64,000 nt of DNA, from contig JAJTTP010000017.1 in the NCBI GenBank assembly GCA_023313575.1, positions 496,001-560,000 of the forward strand, in the 5' to 3' direction. The notes beneath the pieces are model-generated. The model did no database searches. It saw nothing but the letters and a program-made list of their open reading frames with translations, and was not told the origin of the DNA. Made by a program: the position numbers and the translations under genes. Below are positions 1 to 11,374 of this stretch, piece after piece (position 1 is the stretch's first letter; each line of letters opens with the position of its first letter). This DNA is from Eutypella sp. D-1 (lineage: Eukaryota > Ascomycota > Sordariomycetes > Xylariales > Diatrypaceae).

Positions 1-710
1 AGATGGGTGGACGGATGGGTGGACGGAAGCTATTTGTTGCTTTACCTTTCTCGTGCCCTTCGAGTCACCATCCATCAACTCACTGCCTGACTGGTCAGCT
101 ATGAGGCTGGGTCGCCGTCATTCTCGGCGTCGATCCCGCCTCGGCGGTGGTCTCGTCAGTTGTTTATATAGGGTCCCCTGATCTCTCTTCCATCCCCCCT
201 TGCCGCGCATGTGCCGTGACGGTGTGTAGCTTTCGTCTCATATTTCTTCCCCTAGTATTTACTTATACGCTTTTTCTTCTTCGTTCATCCCATTGCGGCA
301 CGTCAAAGTCTTCCCGGCTTCAATTACACCTGCCTGTCTGTCCGTCTGCCACTACGATCGCTAGATATAGCTAGTCAGCTATAGCCTCGGAAACCTCCAC
401 CAGCGCGAAACTCTATTCACGTTCGCAGCCGATACGGATCATCCCGCCGCGACTCGCTGCTGCGACTTTCAACACCCCTTCTCGACCTCCACGACCGTTG
501 ATTACCTTCTTACCACATATCCTTCATATCCGGGGTCATTGGTCCCGCGCCTACAAGGATTACCGTATAGCTTGCAGCTCTCGTCTCTGGTGCTTTGACT
601 TCCCGGAGGGGAAATACCCAAACCTCCCCTTTAGCAAGTAGTAGTGAGAAGAGAAGGCAGCCTTTCTAAGAAGCAAGAGCACGAAGAAGGAGGTTCGGGG
701 TCAGTCAGCC
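1..710 (+). promoter_or_regulatory. Upstream region and leader of the carrier gene
   Basis: No gene was recognised here. The stretch is rich in CT-runs typical of filamentous-fungal leaders and holds a TATATA word at about 164-170, some 540 bp before the ATG at 711. The last 100 bases before the ATG are purine-rich. It probably contains the promoter and 5' UTR of the downstream carrier gene. The 75-codon open frame starting at 147 has no recognisable features and is not treated as a gene. Confidence 0.45.
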
Positions 711-2080
711 ATGGCGACCAAGGTTACCGGGAAGGACGGCAAGGGGCCGCCGTCGGCGGCGACTAACCTGATAGGTGGGTTCTTGGATACTCCTGCTTGC
801 CTGATACTTTGCTACTCGTCCCTCTTTCGTCTATTTTTCCGGGCAGGTCAATTTTGTTGAGAAGCCAGGCTGCCGCGAACCGAGTGCTGACTAGTCCATG
901 TGTATAGCTGGCGGAGGAGCAGGTATGATGGAGGCGCTGGTGTGCCATCCGCTCGGTACGTATCCTCGAGAACGAGTTCCCACCACCCCGTAGGTCGGGA
1001 GGAATCGGAAGCATTACTACTGGCATGTCAACTAACCCTCGCCCTCGTTCTCCCCTGAGTATAGACACGATCAAGGTGCGGATGCAGCTCTCGCGACGGG
1101 CGCGGCAGCCGGGGGCGCCGAAACGGGGGTTCCTGAAGACGGGGGCGGAGATCATGAAGCGGGAGACGCCGCTGGGGCTGTACAAGGGGCTGGGGGCGGT
1201 GCTGACGGGGATCGTGCCGAAGATGGCGATCCGGTTCACGTCGTTCGAGGCGTACAAGCAGCTGCTGGCAAACCGGGAGACGAAGACGGTGTCGGGGCCG
1301 GGGACGTTCGTGGCGGGGCTCGCGGCGGGCGTCACCGAGGCCGTCGCCGTCGTCACGCCCATGGAGGTGGTCAAGATCCGGCTGCAGGCCCAGCACCACA
1401 GCATGGCGGACCCGCTGGACGTGCCCAAGTACCGCAACGCGGCGCACGCGGCCTACACCGTGGTCAAGGAGGAAGGGTTCGGCGCGCTGTACCGCGGCGT
1501 CAGCCTCACGGCCCTGCGCCAGGGCAGCAACCAGGCCGTCAACTTCACCGCCTACACCTACTTCAAGGAGGTCCTCGTCCGCTGGCAAGGGGGCGCCCGC
1601 GAGGGCGACGGCAAGACAGCCATCCCCGGCTACCAGACCACCCTCATCGGCCTCGTCAGCGGCGCCATGGGCCCCCTCAGCAACGCCCCCATCGACACCA
1701 TCAAGACCCGCCTGCAAAGGATGCCCGCCGAGGAGGGTGTGAGCGCCTTCAAGCGGATCAGCGTCATCGCTGCCGATATGTTCAAGTGAGTAGTCTTCTC
1801 CTTTAGCTGCTTTTACACCTCCACTCAAGGGGCTACAGTGGGCAACGATGTGTATGTGCGTCGTGCAAGAAACCTAGTGCTGACCGTCTGAACCCCCCCA
1901 CCGTTGCACTCGCTCCGCAACAGACAAGAAGGCGTCCACGCGTTTTACAAGGGCATCACGCCGAGGATCATGCGCGTGGCGCCCGGCCAGGCCGTCACGT
2001 TCACCGTCTACGAGTGGCTCAAGGAGAAGCTGGAGAGGAGCGGCCCGAGCATATGGAGCGGCGACCGGTACGAGGAGTAG
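711..2080 (+). CDS. SFC1: Mitochondrial succinate/fumarate-type carrier (Sfc1/AcuL-like)
   Basis: Four exons (711-774, 908-955, 1065-1785, 1924-2080) join in frame to a 329-aa protein, a normal length for a mitochondrial carrier. Three carrier-repeat signatures are visible: PLDTIKVRMQ, PMEVVKIRLQ and PIDTIKTRLQ, one per roughly 100-residue repeat. The exact wording of these motifs resembles the yeast Sfc1/Acr1 and Aspergillus AcuL group. That group exchanges cytosolic succinate for mitochondrial fumarate and supports growth on acetate and other gluconeogenic carbon sources. The protein would sit in the inner mitochondrial membrane with six helices. The ATG at 711 opens a short polar N-terminus just before the first repeat. 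Introns are GT-AG and the first two interrupt repeat 1. Codons in exon 3 are strongly G/C-ending, suggesting high expression. Carrier identity is secure; substrate is inferred from motif resemblance. Confidence 0.92.
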
Positions 2081-2498
2081 AAAATGTGGCACCGCAGCCT
2101 GAGAATGATCAGAGAGAAAGATGGAAAGGCGAGAGAGAGAGAGAGAGCGCGCATGCAAGAGAAAGTAAGATAAAGCGGGTCGTGGTTTGAAATAAGCCGC
2201 CTAGACTTTGGAGGCGAGAAGCTCGTACCCGACTTTTCTCGATATGGATGGAGGCTTGGTTGGCATTGGCATTGCATCTCTGTTCATATATATATTCTGT
2301 ATCTACGTTCTACCAATATTTCAACGGGGTAACACCACGTATTTGTGATTTTGTGCCTCAATTTTTGGACACTATTGATTTCATACTGGGCATGCATCAT
2401 GATTCTTTTCTTGGTCTTTTCTCCTTCCCAAGAGCTTCTTCGCATCCCCCCTCCCCCGTCCTAACTAAAACCAAGGTCCCATTCCCCCTCCGAGTCAT

Positions 2499-3615
2499 CT
2501 ACCGGCCGGGCCTCTTGGGACGCTTGAAGGCCGTCTTGACCTCGGCTTGGGGATGGAGCTCAGAGGTGACGAGGTCCTCGGTGATCTCGGCGGGCTCCTC
2601 GACCTCGAACCTTTTCTCGATCTTGAGCCCGGCCTCGGACTCGGCGATGGTCACCACGGCGCGCTTCATCAGCGGATACATCATGCGGTACTTGATCTCG
2701 CGGCCGGCGACGGCGGGACAGGTGTAGAAGAAGAGCACGGGGCTGCTCTCGGTGCCCGCGTGGGTGTGCCGGTACCGGAAGAAGGTGAAGCGCGGCTCCG
2801 TCGTCGAGATGGACTGCACGAGCTCGGATATCGAGGCAGGCGTCGAGGTATCCTGGACTAGTTCGACGGTCTCGTTGGCGCGGTTGATGCTCTGTTGGTC
2901 CGGTTGATCTCTTATTAGCGCTGTTCTCCTCACCTGCCTTTCCCTGCCTTCCCATGTCTTAACTGACCAGCATAACCATGCTCCTCCCGTCGTCCCTCGA
3001 CATCTCGCTCAGAGCGACCAGAGCGTCAGTACCGATAGGCATGTTCATGTGCTTGCTGAGGTGTATCTCGCGGACACCGGTGCCCATGCCGGCCTCGGCC
3101 TCGGCGCGCTTGACCTCGCCGAGGGTGCGCTCCTCCTCGGTGAGCGGGGCGTCGAGCTCGGTGTGGCGGTCGTGGCGGGCGAATCCGGCGGGGGTCAGCT
3201 CCTCGGCGGTGGTGGCGAAGATGGTCTCGCGGAAGTGCTCGGACCCCAGCTCGCGGACCAGGGTCAGCCGCGTGGAGGCGAACAACATCTTCTGCCGGAC
3301 CTTGGCGGTGTCGGGCACATAGGTGACGGCTATGAAGAGGGAACCAGCAGAGGATCCCGTCCCCTGGTTGTGATTACTGCTGTTGCTCTCATTGTCGCTC
3401 CGTCGTAGGATCACGTACAGCGCCTCGTTGGGCTGCAGGTGGGTTTGGAGGCTGTCGAGGTTGCGGTTGAAATCGGGAGAAGACTTGGGAAGCGTCGTGA
3501 CCGGCGTCAGGGTCTCGTTGGATATGGTTACGAGAAGGGCAAACAGGGACTCATCGGCTTGGAACTTGTTGAACTCGGAGGTGAGCTCCTGGGATACTGA
3601 TATTCCGGACTGCAT
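2499..3615 (-). CDS. TWF1: Twinfilin (ADF-H actin monomer-binding protein)
   Basis: Two exons on the minus strand (3615-2968 and 2891-2499) with a 76-bp GT-AG intron give 346 aa, the usual twinfilin length. The protein opens MQSGISVSQELTSEFNKFQA, the typical first helix of an ADF-homology domain. It has two ADF-H modules, about residues 1-140 and 180-310, and a basic tail (KTAFKRPKRPGR). Twinfilin binds ADP-actin monomers and capping protein in cortical actin patches and slows filament assembly. The segment FFYTCPAVAGREIKYRMMYP in the second module matches the family's conserved core. The gene is convergent with the carrier gene, leaving about 420 bp between stop codons. The ATG at 3615 is the only sensible start. 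Confidence 0.92.
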
Positions 3616-4740
3616 TTTGGGGGGTTTTGGGTGATCGGGATATGGGAATTCGGGAACGGAGCCACGAAAGGAATAAAGAAAGACAGTACAGAAAGTTTAT
3701 GTTTTTACATCCAAGCCCTGAAGGTTACAGGCCTACTCTAGGTACTCTAGGTAGGTACTTATAGTTGATGCTGATGTTCAAGGTTGCTTCAAAAGTTCCT
3801 CCGAGGTTCAAGGTTCCTACAAATTGAGGTCCCTGGGCTGGTAGGGCTGATACCTAAGTTCCTCTTCTGAAGCTCCCGTTAGTTATGGATTAGATGGTAA
3901 CCTTACTACAAGTAGGCGGCTTACCCCGCCTACGTAGTACTTGTAGGTATCTAATGCGCTGGCTCCCTAACAGCCTGCCTACATGGTACGTAATGTGGGT
4001 CTGCGACATATATGTAACATCTACATACATACTCCGTATAATGAATTCCATCTAAAGTATTTGATATAAGTACCTAGGTACATAAGTACGGAGCATATAC
4101 AGTACATTTCAATTTTGGCAGGTGGCCCGGAGGCCCGGGCTTTTAAGGTTCCATGAGGTCCACGGGTCCACTTCCCGATCCTCGGACACGGATCAAAATC
4201 CCCACCGAATCGCGACCGTAAAACTCTATAAAACATATACCCCTAACTATCAACACAGGATAGGAATGATGGCCTCACAGTCTTAGGTAGGAAATCCATA
4301 CCTGCTCGGCCTGTGAAAGATAGTCACTCACCGAACCCAATGTTTGTCAGGGCGCAGTATATATAAGAGCATCCCTCGCGTAAGTAACTAAGGTAGGTAC
4401 GTGCCTACCCCCAGGTTTAAGTTCATAAAGGCCATATACCTACCTGGCTGGTAAAGTTTAACCTCACTGTGGCCTTGGGTGTTTCCCTACCTACCTACCT
4501 ACCTATATGTAGGTAGGTAGGTAATTGAAGGTTTGAACTCTACTTCCCTCCAAAGTTTGATACAGGTTTAAGTTTCTGCGCCAGAAGTTGAAGAAAAGTG
4601 AAAGAACAGCTCATTAGGTATAAATAATGAGCCTCTCCCTCCGACTCCCTCTGGCTCCCTCGCACTGGTCTGGTTCATAACTACTTCCATACCTAGCTAG
4701 TACGCGCCCCTTTACCCCCCTATCCTCTTTACGCATTAAC
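3616..4740. other. Intergenic region with palindromic AGGTAGGT words
   Basis: No gene seen. This is the divergent promoter space between twinfilin and the F-box gene. It holds many copies of TAGGTAGG/CCTACCTA, a perfect hairpin at 4492-4523, and a TATATATAAG word at 4358-4367 that could serve the F-box gene about 375 bp downstream. Confidence 0.5.
4492..4523. repeat. Hairpin of ACCT/AGGT tetranucleotide repeats
   Basis: The left arm TACCTACCTACCTA (4492-4505) is the exact reverse complement of the right arm TAGGTAGGTAGGTA (4510-4523), separated by TATG. It lies about 220 bp before the F-box gene start. Confidence 0.85.
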
Positions 4741-5979
4741 ATGCAGCGAACCATCATGGAATTTCTCAAAAAGGTCGCCAGGTACCCTGGTAGCATCAGA
4801 GACTGGTGGTGGCGGCCAAGGCGTCCACAGAGGCAGAGGCAACACAGCTCTTGTCATATCCTCCAGCTACCGCCTGAGCTAATACTGGACATATGCGACT
4901 TTCTGCCTCCGGTTAGTCGGGTCCTAGTCTCCCAAACATGTTATCCATTACGAGAAATTCTCGGCGATAGCGCGTCTACCGCTCATCTTTCGTACGAGCA
5001 ATACTTGAAATTCCTTACCGTGCTGGCGCACAACTGGTGCGATCTCTGGGTGTGTGAAGTATGTCCAGCCCTTCACACTGTCAGTGAACATGATACACCA
5101 TCAGCGTGGAATCAAAGTATGTCCGACATATCGCGTTGGTATCACTTTCAGGACACGGCATACGGCTCCCGCCACCGATTCGATTTTCGTCAACTCTTCA
5201 TTGATCATCGGCACGTCCAACTCGCGTTGAAATACACCCGTATGCGCCATCCCGACTACCAAGGATACCTCGAGAAACTCCTCAGACCATATCACAACGC
5301 CAACTTCGACATTCGCTTTACCTGCGTGGATCCACCATCCGTGGTGCAAGTGGACTACAAAGTTCAGCCTAGAATTGCCACAGCCTCCGACGGCATGCCC
5401 AGATTTCTCACCATGTCCCGTTGGCGATACGTCAGATCTGATCAGGAGCGTATGCTAACACCTGAGGCTATGGGACACTTGTTCATCTGCCCACACCAGT
5501 CGAGAAGCACCATCATAGAGGGCCACAAAGACCATGAATTATCGTCTGCCGTCGAGACGTCGTTTGTTCGTAGGTCAGAAGAAATATGTGGTGCCTGCCC
5601 TTTTTGTCGAACAGACTTCTCAATACTGGTATCAGCCGATTTAGAGTCAGCCGAGCTTCATGTTTGGCAGGACCTTGGACCAGAAGGGTCTCCGATGGAC
5701 GTGGGATGGAATAGCCAGGTGCGCCGACACTCGTACCGTACTCTCAGGTCATGTGGGGTTTACTGCCGGACTAAGCTAGCAACCGTATATCACGAGCCCG
5801 GAAGCATTCGTAGCCTATTTGACTACAATGATGAAGGTGGAGAAAGGGAGAGAGCGAGTCACAGTAACATTGGGGTTTACCAAGCAGACTACCGAGGACA
5901 TTCAAGCCCGCCGCATCCTGATCCTTACCGATGCAGTTGCGAAACCGTACGAGCCACTGAAGCCTATGCCGAAACGTAG
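4741..5979 (+). CDS. F-box domain protein
   Basis: A single 412-codon exon. Residues about 41-76 (LQLPPELILDICDFL, then VLVSQTCYPLREIL) form a clear F-box, the Skp1-binding module of SCF ubiquitin ligases. The remainder has no repeats I recognise as WD40 or LRR. Short cysteine pairs (CEVC near residue 106; CGACPFC near residue 285) could bind zinc but do not form a named domain. The F-box is preceded by a tryptophan/arginine-rich segment (DWWWRPRRPQRQRQ). An alternative start at the second methionine (4756) would lose five residues. By family it would recruit an unknown substrate for ubiquitination. Codon use is less GC-biased than in the housekeeping neighbours, as is common for the large variable F-box sets of filamentous fungi. 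Confidence 0.82.
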   Translation: MQRTIMEFLKKVARYPGSIRDWWWRPRRPQRQRQHSSCHILQLPPELILDICDFLPPVSRVLVSQTCYPLREILGDSASTAHLSYEQYLKFLTVLAHNWCDLWVCEVCPALHTVSEHDTPSAWNQSMSDISRWYHFQDTAYGSRHRFDFRQLFIDHRHVQLALKYTRMRHPDYQGYLEKLLRPYHNANFDIRFTCVDPPSVVQVDYKVQPRIATASDGMPRFLTMSRWRYVRSDQERMLTPEAMGHLFICPHQSRSTIIEGHKDHELSSAVETSFVRRSEEICGACPFCRTDFSILVSADLESAELHVWQDLGPEGSPMDVGWNSQVRRHSYRTLRSCGVYCRTKLATVYHEPGSIRSLFDYNDEGGERERASHSNIGVYQADYRGHSSPPHPDPYRCSCETVRATEAYAET

Positions 5980-6856
5980 ACATTAACGTCACCAAGCCCT
6001 TCGTCGCCAAGTCCGGCGATCCCTTGAAGAGATAGGATGAGGATAACAATATATCAAGGGTACGGGATCGCACCCATCTCAGATAGTCTTGCTTTAGCTA
6101 TCCAGTGATCAATCTAAGTAACCATGTCTTCTACGTTTTCTGCTATATAAAATCAAGACCAGTGGTGGCGGCTTCATTACATATAGCCGCACACCGGGGC
6201 CCAGTGTAAGTCACCCGTAGAAGTCAGATACGAGAACGACCCTTTTTTCGAGACTGTTAATGAAGTTTTATATCGTATCCGTTAAAGTTTCACTGGAACA
6301 TACCAGCTAGATTCTAGTTGCCGAAGATAGCAAAATATACGGCTATTTTGAAAACTTAGAAGAGAAATTCAAGATGGATGCATTTTCTAAATCCATTAAT
6401 CCTTCTACTTGTTAAAGAGATAAAACTTCGTTTTTTTACTAGGTGTGTATTGACATAAACTGGATACTAGCCGAAGAACAAATGATGGATATTGTTATTT
6501 CTCTTACCCCTTAGCTATGAGTTTGCCCTATCAACCATACAGGTGCTGGACAAAGCAAGTAAAGCACCGCCCTGCCGTAGCTTGGTATTAAACACCATAA
6601 CAGGGGTCACTGCATTAATTCCAAAGCCCTTTTCTTTTCTAACTAGATAAATCATGAAAGTAGTATGTATAATCACTTCTTCACCTATTGAGTAACCATT
6701 TCGTTGCTATAGTATACGACGAGCAGTTATGATCCGAGTAAACCAAAATGATTTATATTATATAATAAATGTTTTGGCTCACTAAATTTTACCCAGTGCC
6801 TGCCCACCCAACCCGGTGGTGAAAGTGTGAGAAGGAATACCCAAGGCATAATAATT
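5980..6856. other. AT-rich intergenic region
   Basis: No gene seen. Much of 6240-6790 is AT-rich, for example a TTATATTATATAATAAAT tract near 6750, unlike the GC-rich genes around it. A TATATAAA word at 6144-6151 has no open frame downstream. Confidence 0.4.
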
Positions 6857-7069
6857 TTACCTGTGTCCCGGCTTCGTAGCACTCCTGTCGCCGACGTACC
6901 GCTCCAGTTCCACGGTGCCCCGCAGCTGCTGCCCCTGACACTTGCCGCAACACATGTCCGGCACCGGCAGCGTCTCCGTCAAGCACACGGCATCGTCGCC
7001 TATGCTCCGGTCCTTCGTCTCGATGGCATGGCCACAGGCGAACACCTTCCGGGTGATGAACGTCGGCAT
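6857..7069 (-). CDS. Small cysteine-containing hypothetical protein
   Basis: A 70-codon minus-strand frame beginning MPTFITRKVFACGHAIETKD. It carries C-G-H near residue 12 and CCGKCQGQQ near residue 40, a CxxC arrangement compatible with a small zinc-binding or thiol protein. Support comes from good coding texture, a CT-rich leader before the ATG, and a TATATAAG word on the same strand at about 7289-7282, roughly 215 bp upstream. The frame ends CACAGGTAA, so the stop may be genuine or the AG|GTAA may be a splice donor into a further exon that I could not identify. The family is not recognised. Confidence 0.5.
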   Translation of the reverse strand: MPTFITRKVFACGHAIETKDRSIGDDAVCLTETLPVPDMCCGKCQGQQLRGTVELERYVGDRSATKPGHR

Positions 7070-7281
7070 CGTGACTTGGGAATAAGGGATGATGGGGGTG
7101 GGTTTGAGGAAGGGGGAAGGTAGCAGGATGACGAGTTTAAAAAAGAATGAGAGATTTCCAAAGGGCGCTTAGGCTCTCAAAGGGTCTCAGACTCCTTTTT
7201 GGACTCGGGAAGAAGGGAAAGATGCGTGGGGATGCCGGATGCTGAGAAGGAACGGGAATACGAGGACGTCGGGCCCTTCCT

Positions 7282-7289
7282 CTTATATA
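7282..7289 (-). promoter_or_regulatory. TATA box for the small cysteine protein gene
   Basis: TATATAAG on the minus strand about 215 bp before the ATG at 7069, with CT-rich leader between. Assigned from position only. Confidence 0.4.
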
Positions 7290-7999
7290 CTTATTAGCGC
7301 GCGAGGGTATGCGAGCTCGGACACATAGAATGCGGTTGTTTGCTTCTTTCCCTTGTCCACGGTGTGTTCCTTGTTTTACTCCCTTTCCGTTAACTAGCGA
7401 GCCCTTGTTGTTCTCCGATGTTACCTGGGGACTTTGTTGGACAATGGCCGATCAGCCCCCGTTGTCGAGGACTTGGTCACAGAAAGCATTGTCATATTAC
7501 AAAGAAGTATGCATGTAGTGCGGCCAGATAGACAGAACAAGTACTTACCGCCTTATAGCCGGTGAATCGTCTTCCTTGTCAATGGGTCTGCTCTTATTTG
7601 ATTCGAGGTAACAGACAACTGTTAATACCGAAAGATACTTCCTAACATAGCGACCCAGGGACACAGCTTTTGAGGGGTGCCACACGAAAGGAACCGGACA
7701 CCGGCTCCGAGGTATGCGATTGGGTAGTGGTCATGTCCCGGCTCTGACAAGAGGTCGCCTACCTAATGTCTCTAGATAATAAGTAAGAGACTCTTAAAAT
7801 TAGACCATATGCACTAGACTTAACATTCTAATATTATGTACTGTCCAGATACAAGAGTAGCCCGTAGATGCTATGTGCGTCCCAGCCTCGGTTTGAAAAG
7901 AGGTACATGGATTACAATATCATAACATCCCCTCTCACCGGATTATGACGATCTTGACCGTCCCAATCCCGTTTTCCGTCAAACTCGTCAGCAAACCAA
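7290..7999. other. Intergenic region
   Basis: No gene seen. The 69-codon open frame at 7309-7518 has no recognisable features. Confidence 0.4.
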
Positions 8000-9278
8000 T
8001 TAACGTCTGACGTACTCCTCGGGCTCTAGCGCGACGTCCGCACAACCTCCTGGGGCGTTGACAGGGTTACAGATCGCGGTCTTGCCCCCGGGGAAGCGGA
8101 CGGCGTAGTCGACGGCCCAGCGGGCGGACATGCCGTAGGCGGGGAAGTCGGTGCTGACGATCTGGGCGCCGCTGGCCAAGGCGGCGTCGCGCATGCCGGT
8201 GACGTCGTCGCCGAGCAGCGTAGTCAGGGGCTCGTCAGCGCGCGTGCGCACCCAGTACCCCCGGCGTACCTGCTCCTGTATGTTGGCCTGGTTCACCTCC
8301 CCGGTCGGGTCGTTCAGCTTCTGGAACGCACAGTCCGCGCTGCCGGGGCGGGAGTTGGTGAAGATCACGCGACGCTCGAGCGAGGGCCGCCCCTCCGTGT
8401 ACACCTCTGCTATCGAGCCCGGGCCCGCCTCGTTGTCCATTAGGAAGAAGACACGACCCCGGGCGGAGTCCAGATCCGGCCATCCGTAGCGCAGGACGGA
8501 CTGCTCGAGCGTCAGGTCCGGGTCGCTGCCGGCGCCGCGCAGGTCGTCGGGGGTGATGAGCTCGTGCGCCGCGAACACGAACCGGATCTCCGCGTCGACG
8601 TCGTCGAGCAACGCGGTGTTGTTCCAGGGAATGACAGGGGAATGGCCGCCACCCGCGGCGATGAGCGGCTCCGATGTTTTGAACTCTAACATGACGGGGA
8701 TGGGGACGTGGTCCGGGTGCGCGCGAGACCACGCCCGCAGGACGCCGAGGCACTCGATTAGCGTGGGGCAGGTGGACCATACGTCCGCGTCGGGGACGTG
8801 CAGGACTTTGACTCCGGGGCGGTCCATAACGTCGCGGGGTGCCGGGTCCTTGGCTCCCGGCGAGCGCTCGATGACCAGCGGCCGCGCGTAGGCGCCGCCG
8901 TCCGGGTCCGCTAGGAGGTCGAGCTCAAAGCTGCGGACGGACATGTAGTCTGCCTGCACGTCGAGTGGCGAGTGTGCATACCAGTAGTTTGTGACGTTGG
9001 GCAGGATCTTGGCTTGCGCCTCCTTAGCCACGACGGGCGACTCCCGGTGATACGAGTTGTGCGTTCCGATCAACTGCACCTGGTTCATCCGCAGCGCGCC
9101 GGCTGTCCATTCAAGCTTGTTCGTGGGATAGTCATCCATCGATGCAGAGAGGACGCCGCCGACGAAACCTGATAGTTTTAGTCAACAGATGCTTGATTTA
9201 CATCGGGTACCTATGTGCTGATGCGGGCGCATAGGGAACTGAACTTTACCTACAGCAAGCTGTTGCAATCTTTATCAT
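8000..9278 (-). CDS. Secreted PI-PLC-like (Ca2+-dependent type) phosphodiesterase
   Basis: The main exon (9168-8000) encodes a protein with LIGTHNSYH, the first catalytic-histidine motif of PI-PLC-like TIM-barrel phosphodiesterases, followed by RSFELDLLAD. The overall pattern resembles the Ca2+-dependent PI-PLC (PI-PLC-C1) family. Later parts such as VFFLMDNEAG and IVSTDFPAYGM fit barrel strands. The ATG at 9139 lacks a signal peptide, but the frame is open upstream to a CAG acceptor at 9171-9169. A tiny exon (9278-9254, 25 nt) with a GTAGGT donor joins it in frame to give MIKIATACCFVGGVLSAS, a plausible 18-residue signal peptide. The full protein is then 397 aa. Secretion and the short exon are inference. 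The substrate could be a phosphoinositide or a GPI-like lipid. No lipid-binding module is present. Confidence 0.82.
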
Positions 9279-10456
9279 CAGACCCGTCTTTCGCGTTCAA
9301 TAAGTCTTTGGTTAGCCAATAGTACCATGTGGGCCAAAATCAGAACAGTTACTAACCATCTTTGCAGATGTGAATGTGAAGAAATGCTGAGAACTGACGA
9401 AGTCAAACATGTAAAGCCCACGAGGTCACTGCCAGGGGACAGCGCCGGAGCAGCCGGAGCATTTTATACTGCCTACTGGGACATGGAATTCACCGAACTC
9501 ACCATCAATATGTAGTCGGGTTATAGTGCACCTACGATCTAAGAGCACGGGCTAGGGAATTCAAAGCTGATTTTTAACATGATGGCGGCACGGGTAGTGA
9601 GCTTCTCCATATGCAGAATAGAGGTTGTCTTAATGGACGTTGCTTGGTGCACGTGCTACGTAAATGCGGGAGGGAGGCAGTTGGCACATTGCCCAATGAA
9701 ATGGACGACGGTGCACATGTGCTTTTGAAGCTTCGAACCGTAACCTTGGCTGACTAACTTGGATCGAAAAAAAGGACGATATATAAACACCTATTAATAT
9801 TGGATTTATTTCTTCTTCTACAAAACCTCAACTTGAATGATCAGTAAATAAGCCGTGTATAATCGCAGTTATAGCCTGTGTTCGGCAATTACCTACGTAT
9901 TTACCTACCTAGGTACCTATCAGAATTTTTAAGGTTAATAGGTACTGCGATAGGGTTTATATCAACCCCTACATTTAAGTGGGGCCGGTTTAAGGAGAAA
10001 AGGAATATAAAATTACTTATGTATGCCAAGCTTCCTTAAGGATTCCCCCAACCAACTTATGCATCGTCGGGCCGACTTTTCTGATCTGAATTCGTCGTTT
10101 CTACCTTCACTACATAGTGTTTCGTCGCTAATCATAATGCTGAGGTACTTATTAATCCTGACCCTATTTTAGGGCCGTCATTTTCCCCTCCAGACCTCAA
10201 TTCTGTGATGCCATGCACACAGCCGCTGTTGAGAGTTCGTACCCATCCACTGGATGCAAGGGGGGGATGAACTCAAACAGCCAAGCGGTATGCTGTCTAA
10301 CAGCCGGGTTTCATCCAGCGGGCTTCCTAAGCCCGCCTGTTCATTTTGACTTGATCAGGTGATCGCGTACAGCGGCGACGATGGCCAACTTTGCATCGTC
10401 TGCGGTGACAAAACTGACGGATTCTACCCGTATGTAGGACATCGGTGAGCAGGACC
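9279..10456. other. Intergenic region with an orphan TATA box
   Basis: No gene seen. A TATATAAA word at 9780-9787 is followed by a leader-like CT/A-rich stretch and an ATG at 9837, but that frame stops after four codons. Palindromic ACCTACCTAGGT words lie at about 9900-9920. Confidence 0.4.
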
Positions 10457-11163
10457 TTAGACGTATGCCGCCGAGCTACCGCCGCGCCTGCGGACCAGAT
10501 AGGTGATGATGAGGGCGATGCCAGTGCAGAGAAAGCCGATGTATTGAAAGACATTGCCGGCGCGGGCACGCTTACATCTCCCTGGGGTAAGGTCCTCTCC
10601 CGCATCAAAATCGCCGACAGAGCAAAAGGTTCTGTCGTCGTCCTTGAAGCATCCACCGTTCAGGATTTTATTGTGGAATCGTTCGCTATAATCAGACGGG
10701 TCATCTGAGGTGCAGCTAGAAACGCCCTTCAAGGACACTGTAAGGGCCTGTGAACTTATTGTTAACTCGAACTCTACGTTGTCGTGTGGCTGGCTAAAAA
10801 GAAGTAGCGTATAGGCTCACTCACGATACCGGCAGCAATGAAGAGGAGGGATGACAACGCGTCAGCTCCTAGAACCACCACATTGGGGATTTTATCGGTC
10901 CACAGCGAGAGGAGTCCAATTGCAGCGACGATGAGGCCGAAGGCGCCGACGAAGGCGCTGAACGATGTAATGGACGGTACCGAACCATAGACCTGCTGTT
11001 TAGCCAAGGTAACCGAGAGGCCAAGAACAACGGCTGCTGATATGATCTATAGTTATTGTTAGATGAACCATTCGGTACGAACAACCCTGCTCATATTCTT
11101 GCAGATGGCCCTCTCTGAACTTACCAGGAGAGCCCTCACGGCTATGGCTGAGATCTTAAGCAT
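10457..11163 (-). CDS. MARVEL-like four-helix membrane protein
   Basis: Three minus-strand exons (11163-11125, 11046-10825, 10747-10457) joined by GT-AG introns in phase 0 give 183 aa. Four hydrophobic segments are visible, at about 7-28, 40-61, 68-92 and 152-172. A large polar loop lies before the last helix and contains cysteines (SSCTSDD, GGCF, TFCS, GRC). This four-helix layout is the MARVEL/Nce102-like organisation found in fungal plasma-membrane proteins involved in membrane-domain organisation or non-classical export. The extracellular cysteine-rich loop could be disulfide-bonded. The C-terminus is short and cytoplasmic (RRRGGSSAAYV). The fold is assigned from topology rather than from a sequence signature, so function stays open. 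A strong TATA word lies about 200 bp upstream. Confidence 0.78.
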
Positions 11164-11364
11164 TGTGCACGTATCTTGATAAGGGACCTTTCAAGGGTAA
11201 TCTCAGGGTAGGTGATGGTGATAAGTCAAATGGATAAATGGTAGACAGGTTCCACGCCGGGAGTGGGATGGTACCTCGAGATAGTGCTGTATGATCGGCG
11301 GGAGCAAAAAGCAAGAAAACGGAGTCTCGAGAAACAGACAAGCTCTCGGGGGGGCGGCGGTCTC

Positions 11365-11374
11365 CTATATATAG
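11365..11374 (-). promoter_or_regulatory. TATA box for the MARVEL-like gene
   Basis: CTATATATAG on the minus strand about 200 bp before the ATG at 11163, followed by a CT-rich stretch. Assigned from position and motif. Confidence 0.5.

Noticed and set aside
1028..1828. 266-codon frame antisense to the carrier gene
   Set aside because: Shadow caused by high GC at third positions; no recognisable protein.
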